Below are positions 1-5,111 of a stretch of 5,111 nucleotides of DNA, in pieces. The DNA is from an uncultured Eubacteriales bacterium (GTDB lineage: Bacteria; Bacillota; Clostridia; Christensenellales; Christensenellaceae): positions 1 to 5,111 of the forward strand of contig CACZNR010000075.1 of the NCBI GenBank assembly GCA_902782475.1, written 5' to 3'. The translations under genes were made by a program, and so were the position numbers. Position 1 is the first letter of the stretch. The number at the start of each line of letters is the position of its first letter. A model generated the notes under the pieces. The model was not told the origin of the DNA, did not search any database, and saw only the letters and a program-made list of their open reading frames with translations.

Positions 1-1
1 G

Positions 2-475
2 ACAGTAGGTATCATTTACTGCTCAAGCGAAGCTAACTCCATATATCAGGCTGACCTTGCAAAGGAATGCCTCGAAGGAAAAGGCATCACAGTAAACATC
101 TACACTGTAGCAGATTCCAATGAGATACAGGCTGTTGCTACAAAGGCTGTAGGAGAGGTCGACGCTCTCTACATCCCTACAGACAACACTCTGGCTGACA
201 ACATGGAGATCATAAAGAACCTTACAGTTCCTGCAAAGCTCCCTGTAATATGCGGTGAGGAGAACATGTGCAGCAAGGGTGGTCTTGCTACTCTCTCCAT
301 CGACTACTATGAACTCGGATATACAGCAGGCAAGATGGCTTACAGGATCCTTGTAGAAGGTGAAGATCCTGCAACCATGGCTATAGAGTATGGTGGCGTT
401 ACCCTTAAATACAACAAGGAGATCGCTGATGAGATAGGGATCACCATTCCTGACGGAATGACTCCTATTGAATGA
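2..475 (+). CDS. ABC transporter substrate-binding protein, ABC_sub_bind (TrpX-like) family, C-terminal half (5' end outside window)
   Basis: The frame is open from base 2 to a TGA at 473-475, giving 157 residues with no start in the window. The fragment matches the C-terminal lobe region of the ABC_sub_bind family, the extracellular lipid-anchored receptors of TrpXYZ-like importers. It begins with TVGIIYCSSEANS (family: VG..Y..sEaNS), followed by the sequence VDALYIPTDNTLADN, which matches the ligand-cleft motif of the family. Further on are KLPVICGEENMCSKGGLATL, DYYELGYTAGKMAYRIL and the closing EIADEIGITIP, all typical of the family C-terminus. Full proteins of this type are about 320-350 residues, so about half is missing to the left, including the signal peptide. 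The permease and ATPase genes downstream complete the importer. The ligand cannot be read from the sequence: some relatives take up tryptophan or other aromatic compounds, but many have unknown substrates. The internal ATG at 203 lies in the middle of the fold and is not a start. Family assignment is secure; substrate is not. Confidence 0.9.
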   Translation, partial: TVGIIYCSSEANSIYQADLAKECLEGKGITVNIYTVADSNEIQAVATKAVGEVDALYIPTDNTLADNMEIIKNLTVPAKLPVICGEENMCSKGGLATLSIDYYELGYTAGKMAYRILVEGEDPATMAIEYGGVTLKYNKEIADEIGITIPDGMTPIE

Positions 476-494
476 TCCTCATAAGATATAGTTC

Positions 495-531
495 AAAGGC
501 GATACTTTCATAATAAAGTACCGCCTTTTTT
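495..531 (+). terminator. Intrinsic terminator after the substrate-binding protein gene
   Basis: A 14-base arm AAAGGCGATACTTT (495-508), a 6-base loop (509-514) and the arm AAAGTACCGCCTTT (515-528) pair with a single A-C mismatch. They run into an uninterrupted T6 tract (526-531). It sits 19 bases after the stop of the binding-protein gene but upstream of the permease of the same importer. It is therefore an intra-operon, probably partial, terminator that would raise the amount of receptor mRNA over permease/ATPase mRNA. Confidence 0.85.
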
Positions 532-540
532 ATAAATCGA

Positions 541-572
541 TTGTTCTGTTTATAGTATTAATTGGCTATAAT
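541..572 (+). promoter_or_regulatory. Candidate sigma-A-type promoter for the permease-ATPase pair
   Basis: A perfect TATAAT -10 box lies at 567-572 in very AT-rich DNA between the terminator and the permease gene. The -35 is weak: TTCTGT (544-549) gives a 17-base spacer, and TTGTTC (541-546) is closer to consensus but gives 20. A TG sits one base too far upstream for a standard extended -10. Transcription would start near 579, leaving a leader of about 35 bases. It would supply the two downstream genes despite the terminator before it. The -10 is convincing; the whole promoter is a moderate call. Confidence 0.5.
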
Positions 573-614
573 ATTAAAAATCAAAAAGTTTCAATTTCAA
601 GGAAAAGGAAAACG

Positions 615-1520
615 ATGAATATCATATCATTATTGAAATCTTTACCGGGTTCCGTGGCACAGGGGCTTCTCTGGGGCGTTCTGGCCATAGGCGTATACAT
701 CACATACAAAGTACTTGACTACTCAGATATGACCGTTGACGGAAGCATGGCAACAGGTGCAGCAGTATGTGTAATGCTGGTCACCGGCGGAATGAACGTA
801 TATCTGGCTCTTGTGATAGCTACTCTTGCCGGAATGGCAGCCGGCCTTATAACGAGTCTCATACATACAGTTCTGGGCATCCCCGCCATACTTTCAGGCA
901 TACTTACACAGATAGGCCTCTACTCCATAAACATGAGGATACTTGGAAAATCGAATCAGGCCATAAGTGTGGATAAGTATGATCTCATCGTAAGCTTAAG
1001 ACACATTCCTGCAGCCATAATCGTTGGTGCAGTTTTCTGTCTTGCCATAATCGCCATACTCTACTGGTTCTTCGGAACGGAAGTAGGCCAGTCCATCAGG
1101 GCTACAGGAAATAACCCAAACATGGCTAGAGCCCAGGGCATCAATACAGATTTCAACAAGGTACTTGGTCTCATGCTGTCAAACGGACTTGTGGGACTTG
1201 CAGGTGCACTCTATGCACAGTATCAGGGAAGTGCAGACGTAAACATGGGGCGCGGTGCCATAGTCATAGGCCTTGCAGCCATCATAATGAGTGAGGTCAT
1301 CTTCGGAAAGCTTTTCAACAACTTTGCTCTTAAGCTTTTTGCAGTAGTACTCGGTTCTATCCTTTATTTTGCAATAATCGCACTGGTACTCCAGCTTGGA
1401 ATGTCGACCACTGACCTTAAGCTGTTCTCAGCAATAGTCGTTGCACTGTTCCTTGCAGTTCCTTATCTCAAGGCAAAGTTCCATCCAAATGCACATAAGG
1501 GAGGTAAAGAGAATGCTTGA
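615..1520 (+). CDS. ABC transporter permease, BPD_transp_2 family (TrpY-like)
   Basis: This 301-residue membrane protein is the channel subunit of the importer and belongs to the branched-chain amino acid/ribose-type permease superfamily (BPD_transp_2). Hydrophobic segments are visible at about residues 14-31, 46-79, 86-105, 131-153, 183-204, 214-230, 237-261 and 270-285. Family landmarks are DYSDMTVDGSMATGAA (35-50), where D..VDGS is characteristic, GIPAILSGILT (88-98), and the cytoplasmic loop GQSIRATGNNPNMARAQGIN (158-177), which contacts the ATPase. The following helix has the usual SNGLVGLAGALYAQYQG pattern. Length is normal for the family. The ATG at 615 is preceded by AAAAGGA (603-609) with a 5-base gap, and no in-frame alternative start is needed. 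The gene ends inside the start of the ATPase gene (ATGCTTGA overlap, 1513-1520). Function as permease is certain at family level; the transported compound is unknown. Confidence 0.95.
   Translation: MNIISLLKSLPGSVAQGLLWGVLAIGVYITYKVLDYSDMTVDGSMATGAAVCVMLVTGGMNVYLALVIATLAGMAAGLITSLIHTVLGIPAILSGILTQIGLYSINMRILGKSNQAISVDKYDLIVSLRHIPAAIIVGAVFCLAIIAILYWFFGTEVGQSIRATGNNPNMARAQGINTDFNKVLGLMLSNGLVGLAGALYAQYQGSADVNMGRGAIVIGLAAIIMSEVIFGKLFNNFALKLFAVVLGSILYFAIIALVLQLGMSTTDLKLFSAIVVALFLAVPYLKAKFHPNAHKGGKENA
1497..1505 (+). promoter_or_regulatory. Ribosome binding site that sets the ATPase start at 1513
   Basis: AAGGGAGGT lies 7 bases before ATG 1513, inside the last codons of the permease gene. It is a near-perfect anti-Shine-Dalgarno match and selects this ATG over the upstream in-frame ATG at 1441, which is deep inside the permease gene and would add 24 non-conserved residues. 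Confidence 0.9.
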
Positions 1521-2310
1521 AGTAAAAAACATCCATAAAACTTTCAATGCAGGTACTGTCAATGAAAAGATAGCACTTGACGGAGTAAGCTTTACTCTCG
1601 AAGATGGTGAGTTCGTTACCATCATAGGTGGAAATGGCAGTGGAAAATCCACGACCCTCAATGCAGTTGCAGGAGTCTTCCCTGTGGACAGCGGGAACAT
1701 CATAATAGATGGCATCGACGTAACAAAGCTTCCTGAATACAAGCGTGCAAAATATCTTGGAAGAGTCTTTCAGGATCCTATGATCGGTACTGCAGGAAAC
1801 ATGAATATAGAAGAGAACCTTGCTCTTGCCTACAGGAGAGGAAAATCAAGAAAACTCAGATGGGCAATAACTGCAAAGGAAAGAGAATTCTTCAAGAGTC
1901 AGTTAAGTACCCTGGGCCTCGGTCTTGAAAACAGAGTCGGCACAAAGGTAGGCCTTCTCTCAGGCGGTCAGCGTCAGGCTCTGACACTTATCATGGCAAG
2001 CATAGAAAAGCCAAAGCTTCTGCTCCTGGACGAGCATACCGCTGCTTTGGACCCAAAGACGGCAGCAAAAGTCCTTGAGATATCCGATCAGGTCATTCAT
2101 GACAACAATCTTACTGCCATGATGGTCACACACAACATGAGAGACGCCATAACCCACGGCACCAGACTCATGATGTTCCATGAAGGAAAGATTATCCTCG
2201 ACATAAAGGGCGAAGATAAGAAGAAGCTGACTGTTGAAGACCTTCTCCATGAATTCGAAAAAGCTTCAGGCGAAGAGTTCACAAGTGATGAAGCACTTTT
2301 AAGCAGATAA
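1513..2310 (+). CDS. ABC transporter ATP-binding protein (TrpZ-like)
   Basis: This 265-residue cytoplasmic ATPase energises the importer. All nucleotide-binding motifs are intact: Walker A GGNGSGKST (39-47), Q-loop FQDP (Q87), signature LSGGQRQA (149-156), Walker B LLLLDEHTAALD with D173 and E174, D-loop ALD (D180), and H-loop histidine in MVTHNM (H207). The His in DEHTAALDP, where most ABC proteins have Pro, is common in this importer subfamily. The segment MIGTAGNMNIEENLALAYRRG after the Q-loop is also typical and would contact the permease coupling loop. The start is fixed by the RBS at 1497-1505 and by the N-terminus MLEVKNIHKTFN, the standard ABC beginning. It overlaps the permease stop by 8 bp, so translation is probably coupled. 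No further gene follows on this strand before the convergent hairpin. Family and role are certain. Confidence 0.97.
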   Translation: MLEVKNIHKTFNAGTVNEKIALDGVSFTLEDGEFVTIIGGNGSGKSTTLNAVAGVFPVDSGNIIIDGIDVTKLPEYKRAKYLGRVFQDPMIGTAGNMNIEENLALAYRRGKSRKLRWAITAKEREFFKSQLSTLGLGLENRVGTKVGLLSGGQRQALTLIMASIEKPKLLLLDEHTAALDPKTAAKVLEISDQVIHDNNLTAMMVTHNMRDAITHGTRLMMFHEGKIILDIKGEDKKKLTVEDLLHEFEKASGEEFTSDEALLSR

Positions 2311-2329
2311 ACTGCTGATGACATACGCA

Positions 2330-2359
2330 AAAGACCAGCACCATATGGCGCTGGCCTTT
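2330..2359 (-). terminator. Convergent-gene hairpin, probable terminator of the lipoprotein gene (possibly bidirectional)
   Basis: AAAGACCAGC (2330-2339) and GCTGGCCTTT (2350-2359) flank the palindrome CCATATGG (2341-2348). Read as minus-strand RNA the stem pairs throughout, using two G-U wobbles, and ends in UCUUUUGCG, which is a moderate U-tract. Read as plus-strand RNA the same two positions become A-C mismatches and the 3' tract is only CUUUG. It therefore looks best suited to ending the leftward lipoprotein transcript (stop at 2380), while possibly also ending the ABC operon (stop at 2310). Confidence 0.6.
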
Positions 2360-2379
2360 GTCGTTTAATGGAATATGTA

Positions 2380-3153
2380 TCAGATGTCTTCCCAGTATTT
2401 GATCTTTCCCGTGAGTATATCCCTCATCTTTTCGATGCTGATGCTGTTGATGTCCCTGTCTGGACTTACCACTATCCTGAGTTCCCTGTTATCAGCAAAC
2501 CTGTCTGTCTTTGCACCTTCAAGTTCCAGCTTGTCAGTGTAGAGACATATGATGGTGTGTGCATCCGGCTTATATTTCAGCGGATCATCCACCTTTACCA
2601 CCTCGAACTGTCCGTCCTTGTTGTATCCATGATAAGCCTCCACAAGCACACTCACAAGGTCATAACTCTTTTCATCCGTGTATATGGTAAGCTTCTCAGG
2701 ATCCACAGGTTTATAGCATGAACCGCAGAATCCCAGAGGCATCTCTATGGTTTGATTGTACCCAAGGCTCTTGGCTATCTCCTGTCCCTTTGCTCCTATT
2801 ATGAATCCATACAGATTGAGCGTCATGCTGTCAAGAGGAAGGTCCTCCTGCCTTGCAATATAAAAGGCCTTATGGTCATCTTCACCGACCCCGAAGATCT
2901 CCTTTGTCTTTTTCAGTTCATCAAAGGCTATATATCCTATGGCATTCTCATCAAACATCAGTTTTGACTGAAGCATGTAGAATGAATCAATCTCTTCTGC
3001 ATCCGTTCTTAATTTATCTACTCCGAAACGTTCCCTGAGCACATCGTTCTGCCTGTATACCACAAGATGGATCTCCGACTTTTTCTTGCAGGAAGTCAGA
3101 GGGATCACAGCAATTATCAGTGCTACCATTATCAGCAAAAACTTCTTTTTCAT
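2380..3153 (-). CDS. PstS-like solute-binding lipoprotein with apparently permuted (swapped) halves
   Basis: This is a 257-residue predicted lipoprotein. It has a signal peptide MKKKFLLIMVALIIAVIPLTSC with lipobox LTS-C22, so it should be anchored on the outer face of the membrane. The start at 3153 is chosen because GGGAGG stands 6 bases upstream and the next in-frame ATG upstream (3228) would put 25 unrelated residues before the signal peptide. Residues 27-140 resemble the C-terminal part of phosphate-binding PstS: IHLVVYR (28-34; PstS I.VV.R), RERF (40-43), ENAIGYIAFD (69-78; PstS pgAIGYv), and AKGQEIAKSLGY (121-132; PstS .eGQ.i..k.GY). Residues 154-257 resemble its N-terminal part and end with ELRIVVSPDRDINSISIEKMRDILTGKIKYW, which matches PstS 'IAVIVNP.N.V..LT.EQL..IF.GKI.NW' (residues 224-254). 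The phosphate-binding GSGT loops are missing: RQNDVLRE stands where R..GSGTRE is expected. The ligand is therefore probably not phosphate. A CGSC pair (C143, C146) sits at the join. No pstCAB genes are adjacent. The PstS-like fold is likely; the function is unknown. Confidence 0.65.
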   Translation of the reverse strand: MKKKFLLIMVALIIAVIPLTSCKKKSEIHLVVYRQNDVLRERFGVDKLRTDAEEIDSFYMLQSKLMFDENAIGYIAFDELKKTKEIFGVGEDDHKAFYIARQEDLPLDSMTLNLYGFIIGAKGQEIAKSLGYNQTIEMPLGFCGSCYKPVDPEKLTIYTDEKSYDLVSVLVEAYHGYNKDGQFEVVKVDDPLKYKPDAHTIICLYTDKLELEGAKTDRFADNRELRIVVSPDRDINSISIEKMRDILTGKIKYWEDI

Positions 3154-3159
3154 GATAAT

Positions 3160-3165
3160 CCTCCC
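3160..3165 (-). promoter_or_regulatory. Ribosome binding site that sets the lipoprotein start at 3153
   Basis: On the minus strand GGGAGG is followed by a 6-base spacer (ATTATC) and then ATG at 3153-3151. It directly precedes MKKKFLL, the start of a textbook lipoprotein signal peptide, and rules out the longer reading that begins at 3228. Confidence 0.9.
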
Positions 3166-3187
3166 GTTAACGAACATATCTATCCAA

Positions 3188-3193
3188 ATTATA
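3188..3193 (-). promoter_or_regulatory. Candidate -10 box for the lipoprotein gene
   Basis: The minus strand reads TTGTATAATTTGG, a perfect TATAAT at 3193-3188, about 35 bases before the start codon. Transcription would start near 3181. At a 17-base spacer the hexamer is AGGCAC (3216-3211), a poor -35, so the promoter may be weak or need an activator. Confidence 0.45.
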
Positions 3194-3238
3194 CAATAAA
3201 TGCCCTGAAAGTGCCTTCTGTTAACCAATTTTTAACTC

Positions 3239-3252
3239 TTTTCAATTGAAAA
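3239..3252. repeat. 14-bp perfect palindrome TTTTCAATTGAAAA in the divergent promoter region
   Basis: The palindrome is perfect over 14 bases, and its right half contains the TTGAAA used as the -35 of the rightward promoter. It lies between the two divergent genes, which is where a shared operator would be expected. It is made largely of A/T bases in AT-rich DNA, so chance occurrence is quite possible. Confidence 0.35.
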
Positions 3253-3274
3253 AAACGTCCTACTTTGTTACTAT
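3246..3274 (+). promoter_or_regulatory. Extended -10 promoter for the LtaS-like gene
   Basis: TTGAAA (3246-3251) and TACTAT (3269-3274) are separated by exactly 17 bases. TGT immediately before TACTAT makes an extended -10 (TGnTACTAT). Predicted initiation near 3281 leaves about 30 bases before ATG 3311. A second AT-rich box, TATAAG (3276-3281), lies just downstream but has no matching -35. Confidence 0.7.
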
Positions 3275-3298
3275 TTATAAGTTGATTTAAAGTAACAA
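3265..3298. repeat. 8-bp inverted repeat spanning the -10 and leader of the LtaS-like gene
   Basis: TTGTTACT (3265-3272) is the exact reverse complement of AGTAACAA (3291-3298), with an 18-base AT-rich spacer. The left arm covers the extended -10, and the right arm lies 12 bases before the start codon. If the predicted start near 3281 is right, the left arm is not transcribed, so the repeat would act as a DNA operator and not as an RNA hairpin. The evidence is the symmetry and position only. Confidence 0.35.
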
Positions 3299-3300
3299 TC

Positions 3301-3305
3301 AGAGG
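3301..3305 (+). promoter_or_regulatory. Ribosome binding site of the LtaS-like gene
   Basis: AGAGG stands 5 bases before ATG 3311. An in-frame TAA at 3293-3295 closes the frame just upstream, so 3311 is the first possible start and the long basic N-terminus belongs to the gene. Confidence 0.8.
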
Positions 3306-3310
3306 CAATA

Positions 3311-5111
3311 ATGAATTATAGCAATAACGAACACAGACAAAGGACATCCCGCCGTTTAGGTGAGAATAATTCAGAAAGAAACAGCTCTGCACAGTACAGC
3401 AGACGTTTAAGTAACGAGAACGATACCTATACATCAACACCAAGACGTGTAAGACATCTTGATGAACACACGATATCCCGTAATGAATACGAAACTGACC
3501 GAACCGATTCTCTTGATCTCAGAAGACCAAGAAGGAATACAGGCACATCTGCTTCCCTGAGTCCCAGACATTCAAGAGATACAGTAAGAAACCATACTGC
3601 ATCAAGACATGCAGACATGCATAATGATGTACTTTCAGAAGGAAAGACTCTTCTTCTTATAATCTTCTTTCCTCTCTGTTTCCTGTATTTTGAACTTCTT
3701 CTGAAGCTCTTCTCAGGGGACATGATCTTTGGAAACTTTGGATTCATCCTGCTGTTTTCCTTGTCATACGGATTTGTGACATACCTTATATGCTCCCTTT
3801 TCAGAAGCAAAAAAGCTGTCCGTTTCATGACCATACTGACCCTTATCGCCGTTCCGGTGATATTCCTCATACAGTATTTCTGCCGCGAATTCTTTACCTT
3901 CTACATGAGTCTGGCTGCAATATTCGGAACCGCCGGAATGATGATGAGAAGCTATTTCACAGTTGCCGTACTCCTGGTACTCAGGGGATTCTATGTCGTG
4001 ATCCTCTATTTCGTACCGCTTATCGTTTATATATTCTTCTTCAAGGGAAAACCTTCATCAAAGTTCTCCTCTGTCGTTACAAAGATATTCCCTGCAGGTG
4101 CTGCCGTGGTATGTTTCCTTGTAGCACTGCTTTTCGTAAACATTATCCCCGGTGGTGTCGTCACCAACAAGGAGTACTACACTTCTGAGTTCTCCATAAC
4201 TGAGACATCAGGAAAATTCGGACTCATGACAGGCATGAGACTGGATCTTAAATATCTGATATTCGGCACACCTAAGGCTGCGCCATCAGACATAAAGCCT
4301 ATAGATCCTGTGACCCCTGAGACCGATCCAAGCAAGGTCGATCCCGAACCATCAGGTTCCGGCACAGAGTCCTCAACTGTGGAGCCTTCGGTAGTGTACG
4401 GTGACAATGTCATGAATATAGATTTTGCTTCACTCATAGCAAATGAGAAGGACGATCACATAAAGGATATGCATCAGTATTTTGCATCCCAGACCCCTAC
4501 CAAGAAGAACCAATATACAGGCATTTTCAAGGATAAGAATGTCATAGTCCTTACAGCTGAAGCCTTCTCATGGTGGGCAATAGACAAGGATCTCACTCCT
4601 ACACTGTACAAGATGCAGACAGAAGGTATCTATTTCACGAACTTTTATCAGCCCGCATGGGGATATTCCACATCCGACGGTGAGTATTCTCATCTGCTTG
4701 GCCTTATACCTAAGTCCGGCAAGGAGAGCATGTATCAGTCAAGAAAGAACAACCTCTACTTCACTGTGGGAAATCAGACCCAGAGGCTTGGATATTTCAC
4801 ACGTGCATATCACGACAATACCTATACATACTACAAGAGGAACGAGACTCATGAAAATCTCGGATATGAGAAATTCATTGCTGTAGGAAATGGACTCGAA
4901 GGTCTTGACAAGGTATGGCCAAAGTCCGACCTCCAGATGATGGAACACACTGTAGACGAATACATAAACAATCAGCCTTTCAGCATCTATTACATGACAG
5001 TCAGCGGACACGCAAACTACAGCTGGTCAGGCAATATGATGTCCTACAGAAACAGGGACGCAGTAGCTCATCTCAATCACAGTGAACCTGTGGCCGCTTA
5101 TCTTGCCTGCA
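3311..5111 (+). CDS. LtaS-like phosphoglycerol transferase (sulfatase-fold), 3' end outside window
   Basis: The frame runs 600 codons from ATG 3311 to the window edge without a stop. The layout is that of LtaS-type lipoteichoic acid synthases, which move glycerol-phosphate from phosphatidylglycerol onto a growing chain outside the cell. Five hydrophobic segments are at about residues 114-136, 142-163, 168-188, 227-244 and 261-280. An extracellular connector follows, including a Pro/Asp/Glu/Ser-rich linker at 321-360, then the sulfatase-like domain from about residue 400. Visible active-site residues, by comparison with S. aureus LtaS, are E417 in VIVLTAEAFS (metal ligand), T454 in YSTSDGE (the nucleophile that carries glycerol-phosphate) and H567 in TVSGHANYSW (substrate-site His). 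The later DH metal motif would lie beyond the window. A 112-residue cytoplasmic tail precedes the first membrane segment, with 20 Arg and no Lys in residues 1-111; such a tail is not part of canonical LtaS. A related phosphoglycerol transferase with another acceptor (MdoB/OpgB-like) is possible. Family is sure, the exact polymer is not. Confidence 0.9.
   Translation, partial: MNYSNNEHRQRTSRRLGENNSERNSSAQYSRRLSNENDTYTSTPRRVRHLDEHTISRNEYETDRTDSLDLRRPRRNTGTSASLSPRHSRDTVRNHTASRHADMHNDVLSEGKTLLLIIFFPLCFLYFELLLKLFSGDMIFGNFGFILLFSLSYGFVTYLICSLFRSKKAVRFMTILTLIAVPVIFLIQYFCREFFTFYMSLAAIFGTAGMMMRSYFTVAVLLVLRGFYVVILYFVPLIVYIFFFKGKPSSKFSSVVTKIFPAGAAVVCFLVALLFVNIIPGGVVTNKEYYTSEFSITETSGKFGLMTGMRLDLKYLIFGTPKAAPSDIKPIDPVTPETDPSKVDPEPSGSGTESSTVEPSVVYGDNVMNIDFASLIANEKDDHIKDMHQYFASQTPTKKNQYTGIFKDKNVIVLTAEAFSWWAIDKDLTPTLYKMQTEGIYFTNFYQPAWGYSTSDGEYSHLLGLIPKSGKESMYQSRKNNLYFTVGNQTQRLGYFTRAYHDNTYTYYKRNETHENLGYEKFIAVGNGLEGLDKVWPKSDLQMMEHTVDEYINNQPFSIYYMTVSGHANYSWSGNMMSYRNRDAVAHLNHSEPVAAYLAC

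Noticed and set aside
203..475. Separate small 90-residue protein starting at ATG 203
   Set aside because: The same frame is open to the left edge and carries conserved ABC_sub_bind sequence before this Met, so it is an internal codon of the truncated binding-protein gene.
1441..1512. Upstream in-frame ATG giving a 289-residue ATPase
   Set aside because: The extra 24 residues lie within the permease gene, match nothing in ABC ATPases, and have no RBS. AAGGGAGGT points to ATG 1513.
2302..2316. Small stem-loop AGCAG-ATAAA-CTGCT around the ATPase stop codon
   Set aside because: Only 5 bp with no T-tract; too weak to call a terminator or regulatory element.
2368..2721. 117-residue plus-strand reading frame opposite the lipoprotein gene
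   Set aside because: It has no RBS, begins in the terminator region, and has a composition typical of an antisense shadow. The minus-strand gene explains the region fully.
3165..3172. Palindrome CGTTAACG just upstream of the lipoprotein RBS
   Set aside because: Eight bases is within chance expectation, and nothing else marks it as a binding site.
3154..3228. Longer start for the minus-strand lipoprotein
   Set aside because: It would place 25 residues before a complete lipoprotein signal peptide and would run across the candidate -10 and RBS.
3427..3870. 147-residue minus-strand reading frame
   Set aside because: It is antisense to the Arg-rich tail and first membrane segments of the LtaS-like gene, has no RBS or recognisable domain, and arises from that gene's codon pattern.
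3790..4188. 132-residue plus-strand frame inside the LtaS-like gene
   Set aside because: It is out of frame with the continuous 600-codon frame that encodes clear membrane helices and LtaS motifs. Its own sequence is Arg/His/Cys-rich with no domain.

Overview
The window looks like chromosomal DNA of a Gram-positive, low-to-middle GC Firmicute. The evidence is a lipoteichoic-acid-synthase-type membrane enzyme, a lipobox lipoprotein, strong GGGAGG-type ribosome binding sites, Bacillota-like -10 elements, and heavy use of ATA (Ile) and AGA (Arg) codons. The codon style suggests a Lachnospiraceae-like clostridium, but that is an inference and no single gene fixes the taxon. No mobile element, RNA gene, CRISPR array or integration scar was seen.

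Left part (1-2310, + strand): a three-gene ABC importer of the ABC_sub_bind / TrpXYZ-like class. It consists of the C-terminal half of the substrate-binding protein (2-475), a BPD_transp_2 permease (615-1520) and an ATPase (1513-2310). The permease and ATPase genes overlap by 8 bp and are probably translationally coupled. A good intrinsic terminator (495-531) followed by a perfect TATAAT box lies between the binding-protein gene and the permease gene. The binding protein can therefore be made in excess, while the membrane and ATPase genes are read by read-through or from their own promoter.

Middle part (2330-3153): a hairpin at 2330-2359 separates the converging ABC operon and a minus-strand lipoprotein gene (2380-3153). 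The 257-aa lipoprotein resembles the PstS phosphate-binding-protein fold, but its two halves appear in swapped order. The PstS C-terminal half follows the signal peptide directly, and the protein ends exactly on the GKI..W motif that lies mid-protein in normal PstS. The usual phosphate-binding GSGT residues are absent. This apparent circular permutation is the most unusual item here.

Right part (3154-5111): a short divergent promoter region, with an extended -10 promoter on the + strand and two inverted repeats, drives the lipoprotein leftward and an LtaS-like phosphoglycerol transferase rightward. The latter begins at 3311 and runs off the window after 600 codons. It has the LtaS layout of five membrane segments plus an extracellular sulfatase-fold domain. 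In front of these is an unusual 112-residue arginine-rich, lysine-free cytoplasmic tail.
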